The notes under the pieces are model-generated. The model saw nothing but the letters and a program-made list of their open reading frames with translations, searched no databases and had not been told where the DNA came from. Positions 34,901 through 48,100 of a stretch of 64,000 bases of DNA are shown here, piece after piece. Each line of letters opens with the position of its first letter. Positions within the stretch are counted from its first letter, which is position 1. The position numbers were made by a program, and so were the translations under genes. Source of the DNA: Eublepharis macularius (Eukaryota > Chordata > Lepidosauria > Squamata > Eublepharidae); contig NC_072800.1 of the NCBI RefSeq assembly GCF_028583425.1, positions 95,139,001 to 95,203,000 of the forward strand. Reading direction: 5' to 3'.

Positions 34901-37900
34901 GCTTACTATGCCTTAAAAGCCTCCAGCGCAGGAAATCTGCTCCAGCCGTGATCCACAGTTGCTCTGTTGCCACTAGATTAGCTACACTTCTGAGCTTTGT
35001 TGCAGGGGAGGGGGCTGCGTCAGATGTGGGGGGTGGGGGGTGTCAGAGAAGGCACTGCAGGCCGGCCTTCTAGTTGGAGCAGGGGACTTGAGAAGGGGGA
35101 CCGGAAGACAATTCTGGGCTGAGCCCCGCGCCTGTTCCTTGCCTGGCCCACCTAATCTTGGGAGGGGTTTTCCTGCCTGCCTTGGCCCAAGCCCTCCAGA
35201 GGCCACACAAAGGCAGCCTGCAGGAAATGCCACAGGGGGCCACGGCAGAGGCTCCTGCTGTGGGCGGTTGCCAAGAAAAGCCACAGAAGAGAAGACTCGG
35301 GCCACCCATTCCGTGCCACTCAGCTACACACACAGGGACTGCTAAGCAGCCTCCTCCTCGCCTCGCCCGGTTTTCTGCCCGAAAAGCTGGCTCACCGTCC
35401 GCTGTGCCCTCTGCCCCGCAGGGGTTCTCTGCGCACGGCAGAGGTGTTCCAGTCCCCCTGCCTCCCGCGAAGCCAACAGCCCAGGCCTCCCAGCCCACAG
35501 ACCCGACTGCATGCCCCTCCCTCCCCCCAGCCATCATACCGAAGGGTGCCCAGGGCCCCCGCACTGTCCGTGTTGCTGGACTCTTTGCGCCTCCGCCTCC
35601 ACACAGCCACACACGGGTCAGATTGTGAGATGCTGTTGAAGCGCATCTTATAGCTCCTGCAGGCAAGAGAGAAAGAGGAGGTGAGAGGTGGGCTGCGGAC
35701 TGGCGATCGGCGGCGGCGGCTGCTCCGAGAGGCCTGCGCTTGTTTCCAGACCAACTCCCCCGTGAAGGCCATGCTGGCCATTCTAGAAAAGGGAGGGGGA
35801 GGGGCCCTGCCTGATGACGTTTCCCAGGACCTGCGCACCTCCAAGACCCACAAAGGCTTTCCAGGCTGTAACTCCCTTCATCTGATCCGAGCAGGAACGG
35901 GAGCCGATTCCTTTCATCCCAGTCTTTTATTAAAAGGCGCAGCTCCCCATTTCCACATATATCTGAGGAAGGGAGCTTTGACAAGTTTAGACCCGGGGAA
36001 ATCTTGCCGGCCTTGAAGGTGCTGCTGGACTTGAACCTTGCTCATCGACTGCAGACTGACACGGCTGCTCGTCTGAAACTACCCAAGACCTGGTTCTCAT
36101 CTAAAAACGTGGCAGCTAATTTCTCCGGTGATTCTGTTTGTTGTACGTAACTACCTCCTGAGGCTCTCCTGTCTTCGACACCTTCCTTCGGCCCATGCCC
36201 CCTGGGGTGGATCAGGCCTCCATGAACTGACGGACCCCGCTCTGCCTACCCCTTGATCTTATCCTGGCACCCAAAGGGGCCGGTCCACTTCCCTGCCTCA
36301 GGGTACTGCTGGTTACTGGGACAGCCGCCGAACCTCCCTCTGGCGTCACCAGGAACCTGCCCATGGGCCTCCCAGGAATCTTTGGGGCTCTGCTGGAGAA
36401 TTGGCAATTTGCCGTTTTATCACTTTTATCCTCCTCAGGAATTTTCGGGGGACCCTCCCAGCATTTCCAAGCAGTTTGGGGGAACTATGTGGCACAGAAG
36501 GCGTTCACTCCTTTAACAGTCAAAAGGATTTATTTAAACCTCACAACTATACACAGGCACCTCAGAAGTGAATGGAAGAAATAAAATAACATTGACCAAA
36601 AGGCTTCATCTCTCTCCCTCCCCTACACCCACGCCCCCTCTAGGTGCTGTGTAGGGCAGGCCCATCACTGTGTTACTTGGAGGTAAGCTGGACAAACATC
36701 TCCCTTCAGAACGGCCTCCCTCTCTCTCCAGCCCCCACCAACCGACTCTCTGCCATCTCCCTTTCCCCTCCGGAACGGGCCCTGCCAGCCTCCCACAGCC
36801 TCCTGGGCAGACCTCCTCAGCCCCTGGACGGATCGCCTGCCCTCTCAAGGGAGTCACCCTCAGATCACTGCAGAGGAACGGGGGGGGGGGGGGAGTTGCG
36901 GAGGAGATTAGGACACGGCCTGCCTCAGTCTCCTCCCCTCCAGCCCACAGAAAGTTGCACGCACACACACACACACACACACACACAGAGGCGTTTCTCT
37001 ACACCCCCTCCCCAAACGCTGCTTAATTGAGCCCTCCTCAGTTACCCCCTCCTAAGCCCACTGGCACCAATGAACTTCGCCCAGTGTCAGCACCAGGTGT
37101 GGCCCCCGGCGTCAAACCCAAATCATGCTGATACAGGGTATTGGTGGGGGAAGTCCTAGAACGCCAATATTTGTCTCAGATGGTTGTTCTAGTTCCTTTA
37201 AGCTTTTGCAGATTTCATTCTCAAACACTTCTAACTCTTGGTTGTTGGGGGTTTTCCGGGCTGTATTGCAGCCCGGAAAACCCCCAACCAACCATCGTTC
37301 TCCGGCCGTGAAAGCCTTCGACAATACTTCTAACTCTTCTTTCAATATACACGCAATACACTGCTCGCACTCCGCTTCCCATCACTAATTTCAAAGCATT
37401 CTGTTATATTCTTGGCCACCCTTTTTCTCAAAGTAAATTTATTATTTATACCAACCATTTCCTGAGAAATAGAAAGGCATGCAATATTAAGCACACAAAA
37501 GTATGTCAATCAGATTAAACTCTTTTTAATCAATTCTTTAATTTCCTACGTGTTCAACACATCCAATCCATTTTTAAATTCTAGTTCTAAACAGGACATG
37601 TTGCTCACACAATCAGACCAGTTTCTAAGTGCCTGTGATGCCTCTACATCGGAACAAGTAAATTCCACCTATTCTTCCTGCCATAAAGCGAAGTCAATTC
37701 GGATATCCAATCCAAACTCTATTTTACAGATATGAGACACACAACCTCCACAGAATCCAGAAGCTTGATTGTGCAATCTCCCCTCCAGCTTTTCCAGCTA
37801 ACGTATTCCAGAAGCATTCTTACCGCTTCCGTTTTTACACCCAAGGAAGTACAGACAGAGACTGACAAAGGCAGGCTGGACCACTGCAGGGCAGCCCCCG

Positions 37901-40900
37901 GAGAGTGGCCGAGCACCACCGGTGGTTGTCATCTACAGCTCCCTGCACAAAGCCCTCTGGTGCATCAGCAAGCCCCTCTAGGCCCCTGGGGAAGGGGGCT
38001 TGGCTGGTTTGCCTTCTTTGCTTGCCTAAGACATAGAGGCATGAATATGCAACAGGCCACCTAACAGAGACACAAACTCAGGAGCCAGACCCTGAGATTA
38101 GTCCCGATGCCAGTACTGGCCCTGTGTCCACTCTAGCAACACTCACCCAGGCCTTGCTTTGTCAGCCGACCCCCAGGGACTCACCCCCAGCTCATCCCTG
38201 ACCCCACGTGAGAAATGCCGCCTCCTGCAGGCAACGTCCTTTAGACTGCCTGTACAGGACAAACTGGTCACCCCCTGGGCGGAATCTTAAAGGGGCTTCC
38301 CTGGGGCAGGGAGGGGGAAGTGCCTGTTTCTGATACCAGAGGACGTGCTGGAAGGAAGCAGGAAAGGGGGGGGAGCAAGTTGGCTGGTGATCCTTGGAGG
38401 GGGAAGAAGCTGCAGGGAGGGGGGAGAACAGAAGGGAAGACAGTGGATGGCCAAGACAGGGGCAGCTGGCGTGAAGCAGCCAGCCCCACAAGCACAGGCA
38501 GGGGGAGCCTTCCGTGCAGCCAGAGGAGTGCGGCATGGCAGCTGGAGGCTGGAAGTACTTGGGACTGAGGCTCACTGACAGGGACCGTAATCGCTGTGCA
38601 GGCTAGTTAGTGAGTTGATTGGTTAACTATAAAGACACACTTGCCCACAGTGGGTGGCCAGTCTGCCGCTGCCCTTGCAACGAATGGAGCCTCTAAAGCT
38701 GGAGCTGGGCTGGGGGGCGGGAGGGGGGCAGGCAGCCACCTTCGCAGCCATGCATGCCTCTCCAGGCTGCCTGATGGCTCCTCCGAGTCTTCCCACCCGC
38801 CCCCCCTCCCCACCCTCAAAAGGTCTGTGGGCTGGAAGCAGCTGCACATGGCACTGGACATGGCTGGAGTCTGAGCCGCAGAGGGCAACTGAGATCTCCC
38901 CTGACTCTACTTTCGCACAAGCTTATCCCAGGCCAGGCTGGCTGCTGGGCTCCCGCTGCTCCTTCCCTCCCTGCCCGTTTGCGAGCACAAGAGCGTTTAA
39001 CTGGGCCGCAGAACACCCCAGGGCTTTCTTTTGCATGTCCCGCAATGGCTGCCTCAGGACTGTCCGAGGCTCAGCAGCTGAGGCAGGAGGGAGAGAAAAT
39101 AAAGAGAAAAGCCAAAGCGGGTGGGGGCGGGGGCGAGGGGGCAGGAGGGGCGCCACTCACTTGCACTGCTCCGGTTGGGGGCTGCCCAGGAAAGGACAGG
39201 ACATCTCCATCAAGGCGTTGGCAAAATTCTGGGAAGACAGACAAGGAGGCGGAATGAGGACGGAGCGTATCCTTCCAGCAGAGACACCGGCACCGACCCC
39301 CGCATCCACGCTGCTGCCCTGGAAGCCGGACCCCTCGGGGCCCAAATGCCAGAATTCCCTGCTTTGTGGGCAGGGAGGGGGGCATGCAGTGCATGCTCAG
39401 AGACGCCACTCTTGCCGCACATATTCCAGGGCCACTGCATAGAGAAGTTGCTTGACATCACTCCATGTGGCTGCTAGCGCCCCCCCTCCCATTGCCACAT
39501 GAGTCCAGATGCCCTCTCCCCACCCAAAGCTCACAGGGGACAGAGAGACGCTCACTGCCACGCACCCTCACCTGCCCGTTCTCGGGGGGATCCCCACTTC
39601 CAAAGGTGCTGGTCACCACCAGGACCAGAGTCTCGTGCTCAAGGGAAACCACATCATAGTCATCCATGCACAGCACCTGTGGGGAGGAGCAGGGAGGTTT
39701 CAGGCCTGGCAGCCCTGAAAGGAAAAGCGGGAGCCCCTTGATGTTCCACTGGCAACACGCATCCAGCCCGGCTGCAAGGAGGCCACCTTCCCCGGGAGCC
39801 CCTCTTCATTCCTCCCCAGGGTGGCTAAAGGGTCAAAGGCCATTCTCTGCTGTCCGGTCTACGAAGATCTTTATCTGACACCGTGAAACCCACCCCTCCA
39901 CTAGAGGAGGCAAGCCAGGCAATTACAAAAGACCGGGACTGGCTGGTTCCGGGCGCCCAGTCAGGGAGCGCCCTCCCTTCGACCCTCTATATGGGCAGAG
40001 AAGGGGCAGCTCCGGGCTCCAGAGCAAGACTTGCTCACCTACCCAGGTGTATTTTTCTTTGTTTTCGCAGTCATTTGAAGATACTATTTTGCTTTATTTT
40101 TAGGGTGTGCGTATGCACACATTTAATTCTACCCACTGCCTTTTGACTAGTAAGTTGAGCCTGTGTTGGCTGAGAGCCACACACAATCCTATGCGCACGC
40201 TCATCGAGGAGGGAGCCCCAAAGAACGCAGCAGGGTTTTCTTCGGAGTCGGCCGGCTTCTTGCCCGCCTCCCAAGCGTTTCCCTCCAGCGTGAGCGCCAA
40301 CGTTCAGCTGGGGGGAATCCCACCGCAGGGCTGCGCCTGCGCATCTGCCCTCCCCTCAGTCAGTCATGGCAACATCGTTTACCAGCTGATTTAGGACATT
40401 CATTATGCCCCCTCTCCAGAGAACTGCGGGAAGAGGCTCTTAGCTAAAACCAAACCAGCCATTTAAAACAAGCCAGGAGAATTTTTAAAAACTCAACACA
40501 AAACTACACTCTGCAGCCTGAAAGGATGTTCACAGAACAGCAGCTAAGGTTGCCAGCTCCAGGTTGGGAAATTCCTGGAGATTTGAGGGGTGGAGTCTGG
40601 GGAGGGGGGGATTTGGAGAAGGGAGGGGCCTCATCTGGGTATAATGCTATAGAGTCCACCCTCCACAGCAGCCGGTTTCTCCAGGGGAACTGATCTCTGT
40701 GACCAGGAGATCAGCTGGCAACCTCACAGCCCTCAGGCTGGACCACCCTAACAAACCACTGAAAAAGATGGACGCCTCAGTGAGAAGCCTGGGCCTAAGA
40801 AAAGGGTTGGGCCTGGTGCCTGAAGGAGAGGAAAGGAGGCCTCAGCAAGCCTCAAAGGGGAGGGCACTCCTAAGGCCAGAGGAAGACCCAGCAGCTCCCC

Positions 40901-43900
40901 CGCCCCGCCCCGCCCCAACTCAGCTTCTCGAGGAGGGCAGCTTCCCCTCCCCCCTCAGGACAGGGGGCCTTCCGCTATGCCTTGAATCCTCAAGCACCTT
41001 CTCCAAGGCCTCTGCCTTGTCTGGACTGTGCGTCAGTCTACTGGCTCTCATCTGTCCCAATACCTTCTCCAGGCACCTATTCGAGATGCCACAGGCAGTG
41101 AAGGTGGCGCAGAGCTGGGTGGCAGCCGCATATTGGTGGCACCTCACTGTAATCCCCCCCCCCAAACACAGATCTTTGCAAGTGCGCAGAAGAAAGCCCT
41201 GAGCCCAGCAGCCCCTTGCAGCCGAACAGCCCCTGGGCAGAGGGGAGGAAGGGGTCCCTCAGCCGTCTCTCAGCTCGCTGGCTGGACTCAGTTAAGGGAC
41301 AGAAGCATCGTTCGGCTTTGACTTCAGCGATGGAGGGTTCTGGGCATGATTTGCCATATCATGTTTTGGTTTAACTTTAAGAGGGAAAGTTGTTTTATAG
41401 TTAAATATGGGTAATAATTATTTCAAACCTTTATATGGGTTCAGTTTTTGTGCAGGGAAGTCTAAAGAATGTATTTTCAAAATGATCGGGGAGTCAAAAT
41501 GTTACCTATTTCTCTCCCACCCATCCTCAAGGCAGCATATAACATTATTGAAATAGTAAAAAAACATTTCTATAAAATTATATAGGAACAGCGACAGCCA
41601 ATGAATAAGGCAGCAGCCAGAGCTCAGTTCTATCCGTCTCTGTCGCATGCCACAGAAGCACACCAGGCACCTGAAGCAGCCGTGGCCTGGTACCTCAAGG
41701 CCTCGAACACGTGTGCCAGAGACAGGCCAGGCCAGGCTCCGAGGAGAGCCTGCAGGCACCCGGGCCCTGCTCCTGCCCCACCTTGGGATCAAAGGCAAAC
41801 TTGAAGAGCTGCTCCAGGCTCTGGGCGTAGGCTCGGGACTTGCCCGTCTCAGTGGCATACAGGATGGTGGCCTTGACACGGCGGGCCATGACGTGGCCCA
41901 TCAGCTTAGCTGTAATCTTGACTGCACTGCAGAAGAGGGGGAAGAGAAACAGGGAAGCACGCCCAAACTCTCCTCCCTGACCACTGGCCTCTTTGAGGAC
42001 CCTGCCCTGCCCTTTCTGCTCCACTGCCCCTTAAGCCTGGGCCCGCACCCACCTCCTTCCACCCACCCACCCCAATTTCATTGCACCTTCCTATAAGGAG
42101 CAGAGGTTGCCTTGCTCTCTCTTTTGGGGCATCAGGTGCCTCCTGTGCCCCTCCTTCCCACAGTTGTGCCCATAAGCATTGGACCAGCTTGGGTGCGTGT
42201 GGATAAAAGGGCAGCCTTCGTGGCCTCCGAGTTGCAGAGGAGAGCTTGGCACCCGGTGAGCACCTGAGAGCATGGCCCCGAAAAAGAACGTGCAGAGGCC
42301 AGGTGGGCCCCTCCCCGGAGCCTTTACACAAGCCCTTAAAGCATCGCCCTACCCTCTGCCTCACGCACAGCCTCCTTCCCTGCGCCCAGCATCACCTACT
42401 TGGCTATCTCCTTGAAGGTCTTCTTCCGGGTGACTGTGGTTCCTCTCGGGACGTAGACCTTCCAAGCATCCGGCTGTGGGAACAGCAGATTTGTTTGTCT
42501 CTTTATCGTCCACCTTTCTCACCGAAACTCCAAGGAGATGACACAGTGTAAGTCAACATGACTGACATCTGGGGCATTCCATGGACATGCAATAGTGGGA
42601 TGGATATGCTGGGAGCTGGGGGCAGTCTACACTGAAACCCCAACATGTGGGGCTTGACATAAGGAAAGGCACTCTGTACATGATCAGAGACATGCTCTTC
42701 TTTAATACAATGTTCTTGAAAGCCCAGTATTGAATCCAGTGCGGAGTCTCCAGCTGTTTCCCCATTGTGGTCGTGGAGTCACTGCGGCAGTGAAAGCAGA
42801 GGCCTCCACAGAGAGCAGTTCTCTGCTTTTCGTTCTCCTCCCCCTCCTGCTCATTCTGCCCCCCCCCACCCAGTAGCACTAGAGGGTTGTTTGACAGCTT
42901 TTAAAAGATCAGTGATGCTGCAGGCAGGAGTTCAGATCACAGGAGCTTTCAACGAGCATTGAGATTTCTCTAGCCCAAACTATCTGTGCTGTCATTATTA
43001 TTGTCACATTGGATTACAGCAATGGCCTTCGTTTCAGGTGGGCAGTCGAGGAGCGAGACCCGGGTCCAGCAGCACCTTAAAGGCCCACAAGGTATACAAG
43101 ATATATGAGCTTATGAAAGCCAAAGCTCCCCTCTCAAAATCTAGTCGGTCTTTGAGGTGCAGCTGGACTGCAGGCAGTGTCCTTGAAGACGGTCCAGAGA
43201 CTTCCGTTAGTCCAGAACAAAGAAGCCGTTCGGGAAGGGGCAGCATGCAGCCCAGCCTTTGAAGGTCTGCCTCAGGCCTCAATTCCCAATGCCAGCGTCA
43301 GCCTCTGAAGCCTTACCGTACCAGCCTCGGGCCAGGGACCTGAACAGAAGGCCTGCCCCCACAGAATCCTGCCTGCGTCCCAGAGGTCTCTTTTAATGCC
43401 CTGCTTTGAGTTTCCCAACTTTCAAGACAAGGCAGGTGGATACAAAGGGCAGGGCCTTTTCAGTAGTTGCCCCTGACCAGACAATGCCCTTCACCTATCC
43501 CTGTGGCTGGCCCCATCTTCAAACTCCAGAAGGGTAGCTGTGTTAATTTACAGTCACACAATGAAAAAGAGATGCTCGCTGGCACCTTAAAGACTAACAG
43601 GACTTCTTCCAGCATGCTCCTTCATCAGTCAGGGAGAAAGGATCCAAGCCAATGCATAAAGAACTTTGAAAGTTGTCAAGAAAAAAAAATGCTGTACCGT
43701 GTGTATACACATGCTCCTGAATTAAAGTGAAATAAAACATTTTTTGCTTTCAGAATTTTGTAACACCTCTTGAGATAATCGGCAGTCCATCAGAATGTCA
43801 CAAAGCCAGGCCTGAGAGTCACATTTATTGTGACTACTTGCTAGTTGTTTTTGGCTGCTGTGTCATAGAATCATAGAGTTAGAAGGGGCCTGTGGCAGAA

Positions 43901-45107
43901 CGGGCGCTGGCTCTCAGTCCGAGCAACTGAGCCGCTGTCAATGGCCTGCTAGCCCCGCTATCCGCCTCCCACCGTCCCTGGTGGGCGTGGATCCCACTCT
44001 TCGTCGCTGCCACCACTCACCGAATTGTACACCGCCTGACTGAGGGGGCAGTGAGACCCCTCTGGCTGAATTTCCCTACTGGGAAGTGCATTCCCCACTC
44101 TTTGGGTGGGCCCTGGAGAATTGGCAACCCACCAAAGTCTGGCCTGATCAGTTCTCCTGGGCTCCCTCCCTCCTTGTAGCGTGCCAAGCGGGGGAGCTTA
44201 CGTAGTCAGAGCACCACAAGGTCCTTTATATTCCAAAAAAGTATAATTTAATAACTATATACAGAGCACTATATACAAAGCAGGTAAAGGCACCACACAT
44301 AGGGGTAGACCCCCCCGTTCAGAGCTCATAGGGCAGAAAATCAAACTGCAGAGAACCGCCGTCTGCTTTCCCTACCACACTGTTCCCTGCTCTGCCTTAA
44401 GGGAGGTGGTGGTCTGAGGGAAGGTTCCCCCCTTTCTTTCCTCTCTGCTGCCTCCCAGGCCCTCCGCACTTAGGGCCTAGGCAACCTGGGTCTCACCCAG
44501 CAGCAGGAGCCTTTCCTTCTTCAACCAAGAAGGAGCCTAACTGACCTTTTCCCCCTCAGGATCGGCTGAGTCTCTCCATTCCGGCCCCACCCCTTTTCCC
44601 CCCCGCCCTTTCTTGGCCTGGGGCAGCTGGGAGTTGTAGTCCAGGAAGAAGGGCATCCCACACCAAGACTCCTGCAGGCCCCTCCCTGGCCCCACAGCCC
44701 ATTAAACCTCAGGGGGAACATTTCCTCCCGTTTCTTCAAAGACAGATTAACAGCAACTGGCACTCATTTCACCCTTGGTAACCATTTCGTTTCAGGGCCA
44801 TACAGACCATCTAGTCCAACCCCCTTGCCCAGTGCGGGATCAGCCTAAAGCAGTGATAGCGAACCTTTTTGAGCCCGAGTGCCCAAACTGCAACACAAAA
44901 CCAACATATTTATTTCGAAGTGTCAACACTGCAATTAAACCTGAATGCTGAGGTTTTAGTTAAGAAAAAACAACTCATACGGTTGTCCGAATTAAACATC
45001 TCTCTTTCTTTCTTTCTCTCTCTCTCTCTCACTCAGGAGCCACAAATGAAAATAAAGCAAGTGAAATCAAAGCAGCTTGCCCTCTTTTACACCAGCAGCT
45101 CAGCTTG

Positions 45108-45154
<47 letters not shown>

Positions 45155-48100
45155 TCTCACTCACTCACTCACTCACTCACTCACTCACTCACTCACTCAC
45201 CCAGGAGTCATGAATGAAAATAAAGCAAGTGAAATCAAAGCAGTTTGCCCTTCTTTACACCAGTAGCCCAGCTTGCAGTCAGTCAGTCTCTCTCTCTCTC
45301 TCACTCACTCACTCACTCACGAGTCATGAATGAAAATAAAGCAAGCGAAATCAAAGCAGTTTGCTCTTCTTTACACCAGCAGCCCAGCTTGCAAGCACTC
45401 TCTCTCTCTCTCTCTCTCACTCACTCACTCACTCACTCAGGAGCCATGAATGAAAATAAAGCAAGTGAAATCAAAGCAGTTTGCCCTTCTTTACACCAGC
45501 AGCCCGGTTTGCATTCAATCAGTGTCTCTATCTCACTCATTCACTCACTCAGGAGTCACAAATGAAAGTAAAGCAAGTGAAATCAAAGCTGCTTACTCTC
45601 CTTTACAAAGATGGCTCTAGCAGCCCGGCTGCTGCCTCAGCTTCCTGCTGCTAAAGAGACGGGCAGCAGGGAGGCAGCGTTGAGGAAAATGAATCACGTG
45701 GGCAGGGCCAAAACCCATGTGATCTCTGCTCAGAGCTACCGGAACCCCGTTCCAGGCGTTCCCTCTCCAAATGAGCCCTGGACCTAGCAATCTGGCGACT
45801 TGGCTCGCGTGCCCACAGAGAGGGCTCTGTGTGCCAGCTGTGGCATGCGTACCATAGGTTCACCATTGCTGGCCTAAAGCATCTCGGACAAATACTCATC
45901 CAGCCTCTTCTTGAAAACTGTCAGTGAGGGGGAGCTCACCACCTCCCTAGGCAGCTGATTCCACTTTTGAACTACTCTGACCGTGAAAAAGTTCTTCCTA
46001 ATATCCAGCCGGTACCTTTGTGCATGTAGTTTTAGCCCACTGCTTCGCATCCTACCCTCTGCTGCCAACTGGAACAGCTCCTTGCCCTCCTCCAAATGAC
46101 AGCCTTTCAAATATTTAAAGACAGCAATCATGTCCCCCCTCAACCTCCTCTTCTCCAAACTAAACATTCCCAAGGCCCTCAGCCTTTCCTCGTAGGGCTC
46201 AGTCTCCAGACCCCTGATCATTCTTGTCGCTCTCCTCTGCACCCTCTAGATTTTGTCCACATCCTTTTTGAAGTGAGGCCTCCAGAACTGCACACAGTAC
46301 TCCAGGTGTGGCCTGACCAAGGCAGTATAGAGAGGGGCTATGACCTCCTGTGATTTCGACGCTATGGCCCCTTTGATACAACCCAGGATTGAATTCAATA
46401 GAAATTGTATTCAATAAAAATATTGAAAAGCGTCCTCCTGCCACCTCCCTCCAGCATTTTCCCCAAAACAGCGGGGCTGGCCTGGCTCTTCTCAAGTGCT
46501 AAGGGGCATACCTGGTACCAGAAGCGAGGGGAAAGGTGGTAGTTCACCATTTCTTGATGGAAGACGGGGGTGAGGCTGCCAGAGATGGGGGGCACGAGCC
46601 AGACCCAATCAGCTGGGCAACCCCCTCGCATGCGCTGCTCGTTCTCCAGGTGCTTCATGAAGGACTCAGTGGCAGCGTGGTGATCCACCATTGTTACCTT
46701 GGCAAGCTGGAACCAGACAGGGGAGTGTGTGTGTGTGTGCAATATCCCATATAAAGATCAGCAAGTCCCCGTTTCACCAATCGGTATGTGTGGTCCACTG
46801 AGAATATCCTGGCTCTTTCTTACAGGAAAGCAGGTACACCCTTGAAATCAATAGGGTGAGGAGGGTGAAGCTCTGTTTAGAATGCCCTTGTCAGCCAAGC
46901 CCAAAGCGCCAACAAGCCCAAAGCACAAAGTGACCACAGTGTACCCCTGCAGCCAGAGAATCCACTCCTTGCTTCCTCCAGACAAGCCTCAGACCCCAAA
47001 GCACCCCAGATGTCCATAGGGCTAACTTCTAAGTGTTCCACCAAACCGTAGGTCCTGCAGCTGCCCTCCTTCCAGACAGCCCCCTGCCCCATCCCCTCAC
47101 CTGGAAACTATGCAGTACAGCCAAATTTATCTCCACAGCAGCCTTGTCCTTCCAAAGGGATAAGGTTGTCCGGGTGTCCAGTCCCATGCGCTGAGCCACC
47201 TCCTGCCACACACACACACATACACGCATGGGGAGGGGGGTTACAAAACCTCTGCTCTGCTTGCCTGATAAAGGATATGGGGGGGGAGGCTGAAAAGGTG
47301 TAGGCAGAACAAGAGAATCCGCCCCCCCCTCCCCTTCAGTTAGAACGTGCAGGATTCTGCAGCGTGCTTTGACGTGGGGGGAGTCGAAGTTGGCCTGATC
47401 CAGGACTGCCGACCTAAGGCAGGATGTGGTTGAGTCCACACAGTGGTAATGGAGAAGCACTCTGCACATGGCCAAGGGCTCTCTCTCCTTCCTTGCAACC
47501 TCCTGTTCTCCAGGGCATGTGCCAAGCTGTGTCAAGGAGGTCACACCACCTCTCATAGCCTAAAGAGGCAGCCAGACTTTGCTCACTTGCACATAATATT
47601 CTGTTTCATCAACTGCGCATTTTTAAATTACTTGTGGCTTAGCACTGAACAGCTGGAGACCGGTCCCTGGCAACTGGACAGAGGCTTCAGGGCACGCAGC
47701 ACTGCGGGGGGGGGGGGCGGCAGTGCTGGAGGGGGGGGCGGGCATGGCTCCTGTCAACACCCAGATTAAGAGAAGGCCCTTCGATATACCTGCAAGATGT
47801 TATAGCGGTGGGGGTCGCAGAAGTTCCTCATGCCGATCTCGCTGCTCATGTACCAGCCGCTGAAGGGGGCTGCCGGGAAGTCCAGTCCCCCAATCTCCAG
47901 AAGCAGGTTGGAGACAGCAGGCAGCGCGTACCAGCGTAGGCCCAGCTCCCCGAACCATTCCAGCCTACAGCACAGATGGGAACATTGCTCGAGGAGCGGA
48001 AGGGGGCTCCGGAGGCCAGCCCAGGGCCTGGCAGCAATGCCCAGCACACCTCCGCCAGGGACAGCAGCTGCAGCTGGTTAGGCTGGGCAGCCTGGAGAGG

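Larger units (their letters stand above)
35657..39160 (-). other. NOS3 intron 14 (3.5 kb)
   Basis: Contains a dispersed repeat (35955-36085), a (CA)n tract (36958-36987), a Penelope-like hairpin insertion (37240-37325) inside an AT-rich block (37130-37750), and otherwise unassigned GC-rich DNA. Confidence 0.6.
29009..42473 (-). other. NOS3: NOS3 calmodulin linker and FMN module, exons 11-18
   Basis: Exon 11 carries [10 protein letters not shown] (Thr464 at the human Thr495 site) and completes the calmodulin helix with exon 12 ([12 protein letters not shown]). FMN contacts: YATETGKS (exon 12), [13 protein letters not shown] (exon 13), [11 protein letters not shown] (exon 16). Exon 15 carries the autoinhibitory insert with [14 protein letters not shown], including Ser602 at the human Ser633 position. 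Exon 17 has [13 protein letters not shown]. Confidence 0.9.
43862..46392 (-). mobile_element. CR1 LINE, 5'-truncated, split by two later insertions
   Basis: On the - strand, 46242-45874 encodes a 122-residue piece of CR1 reverse transcriptase C-terminus ([41 protein letters not shown]). The 3' UTR pieces continue at 44850-44795 and 43890-43862, ending in the CR1-type ATTCTATG tail (tcatagaatcatagag on +). Two insertions, 44851-45871 and 43891-44794, each flanked by target duplications, separate the parts. Confidence 0.88.
42474..46511 (-). other. NOS3 intron 10 (4.0 kb) with a nested transposon stack
   Basis: Contains a repeat end (42498-42560), dispersed repeats (43030-43630), and a CR1 LINE (43862-46392) interrupted by a solo LTR and a hAT-like element. 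Little of the intron is free of mobile DNA. Confidence 0.75.

Noticed and set aside
36958-36987. (CA)n as the counterpart of the human NOS3 intron 13 CA repeat
   Set aside because: It lies in a different intron (14) and CA repeats arise readily, so homology is not supported.
45036-45600. CRISPR-like regularly spaced repeats
   Set aside because: Units and 'spacers' are all related tandem repeats with microsatellites, inside a hAT-like element of a vertebrate genome.
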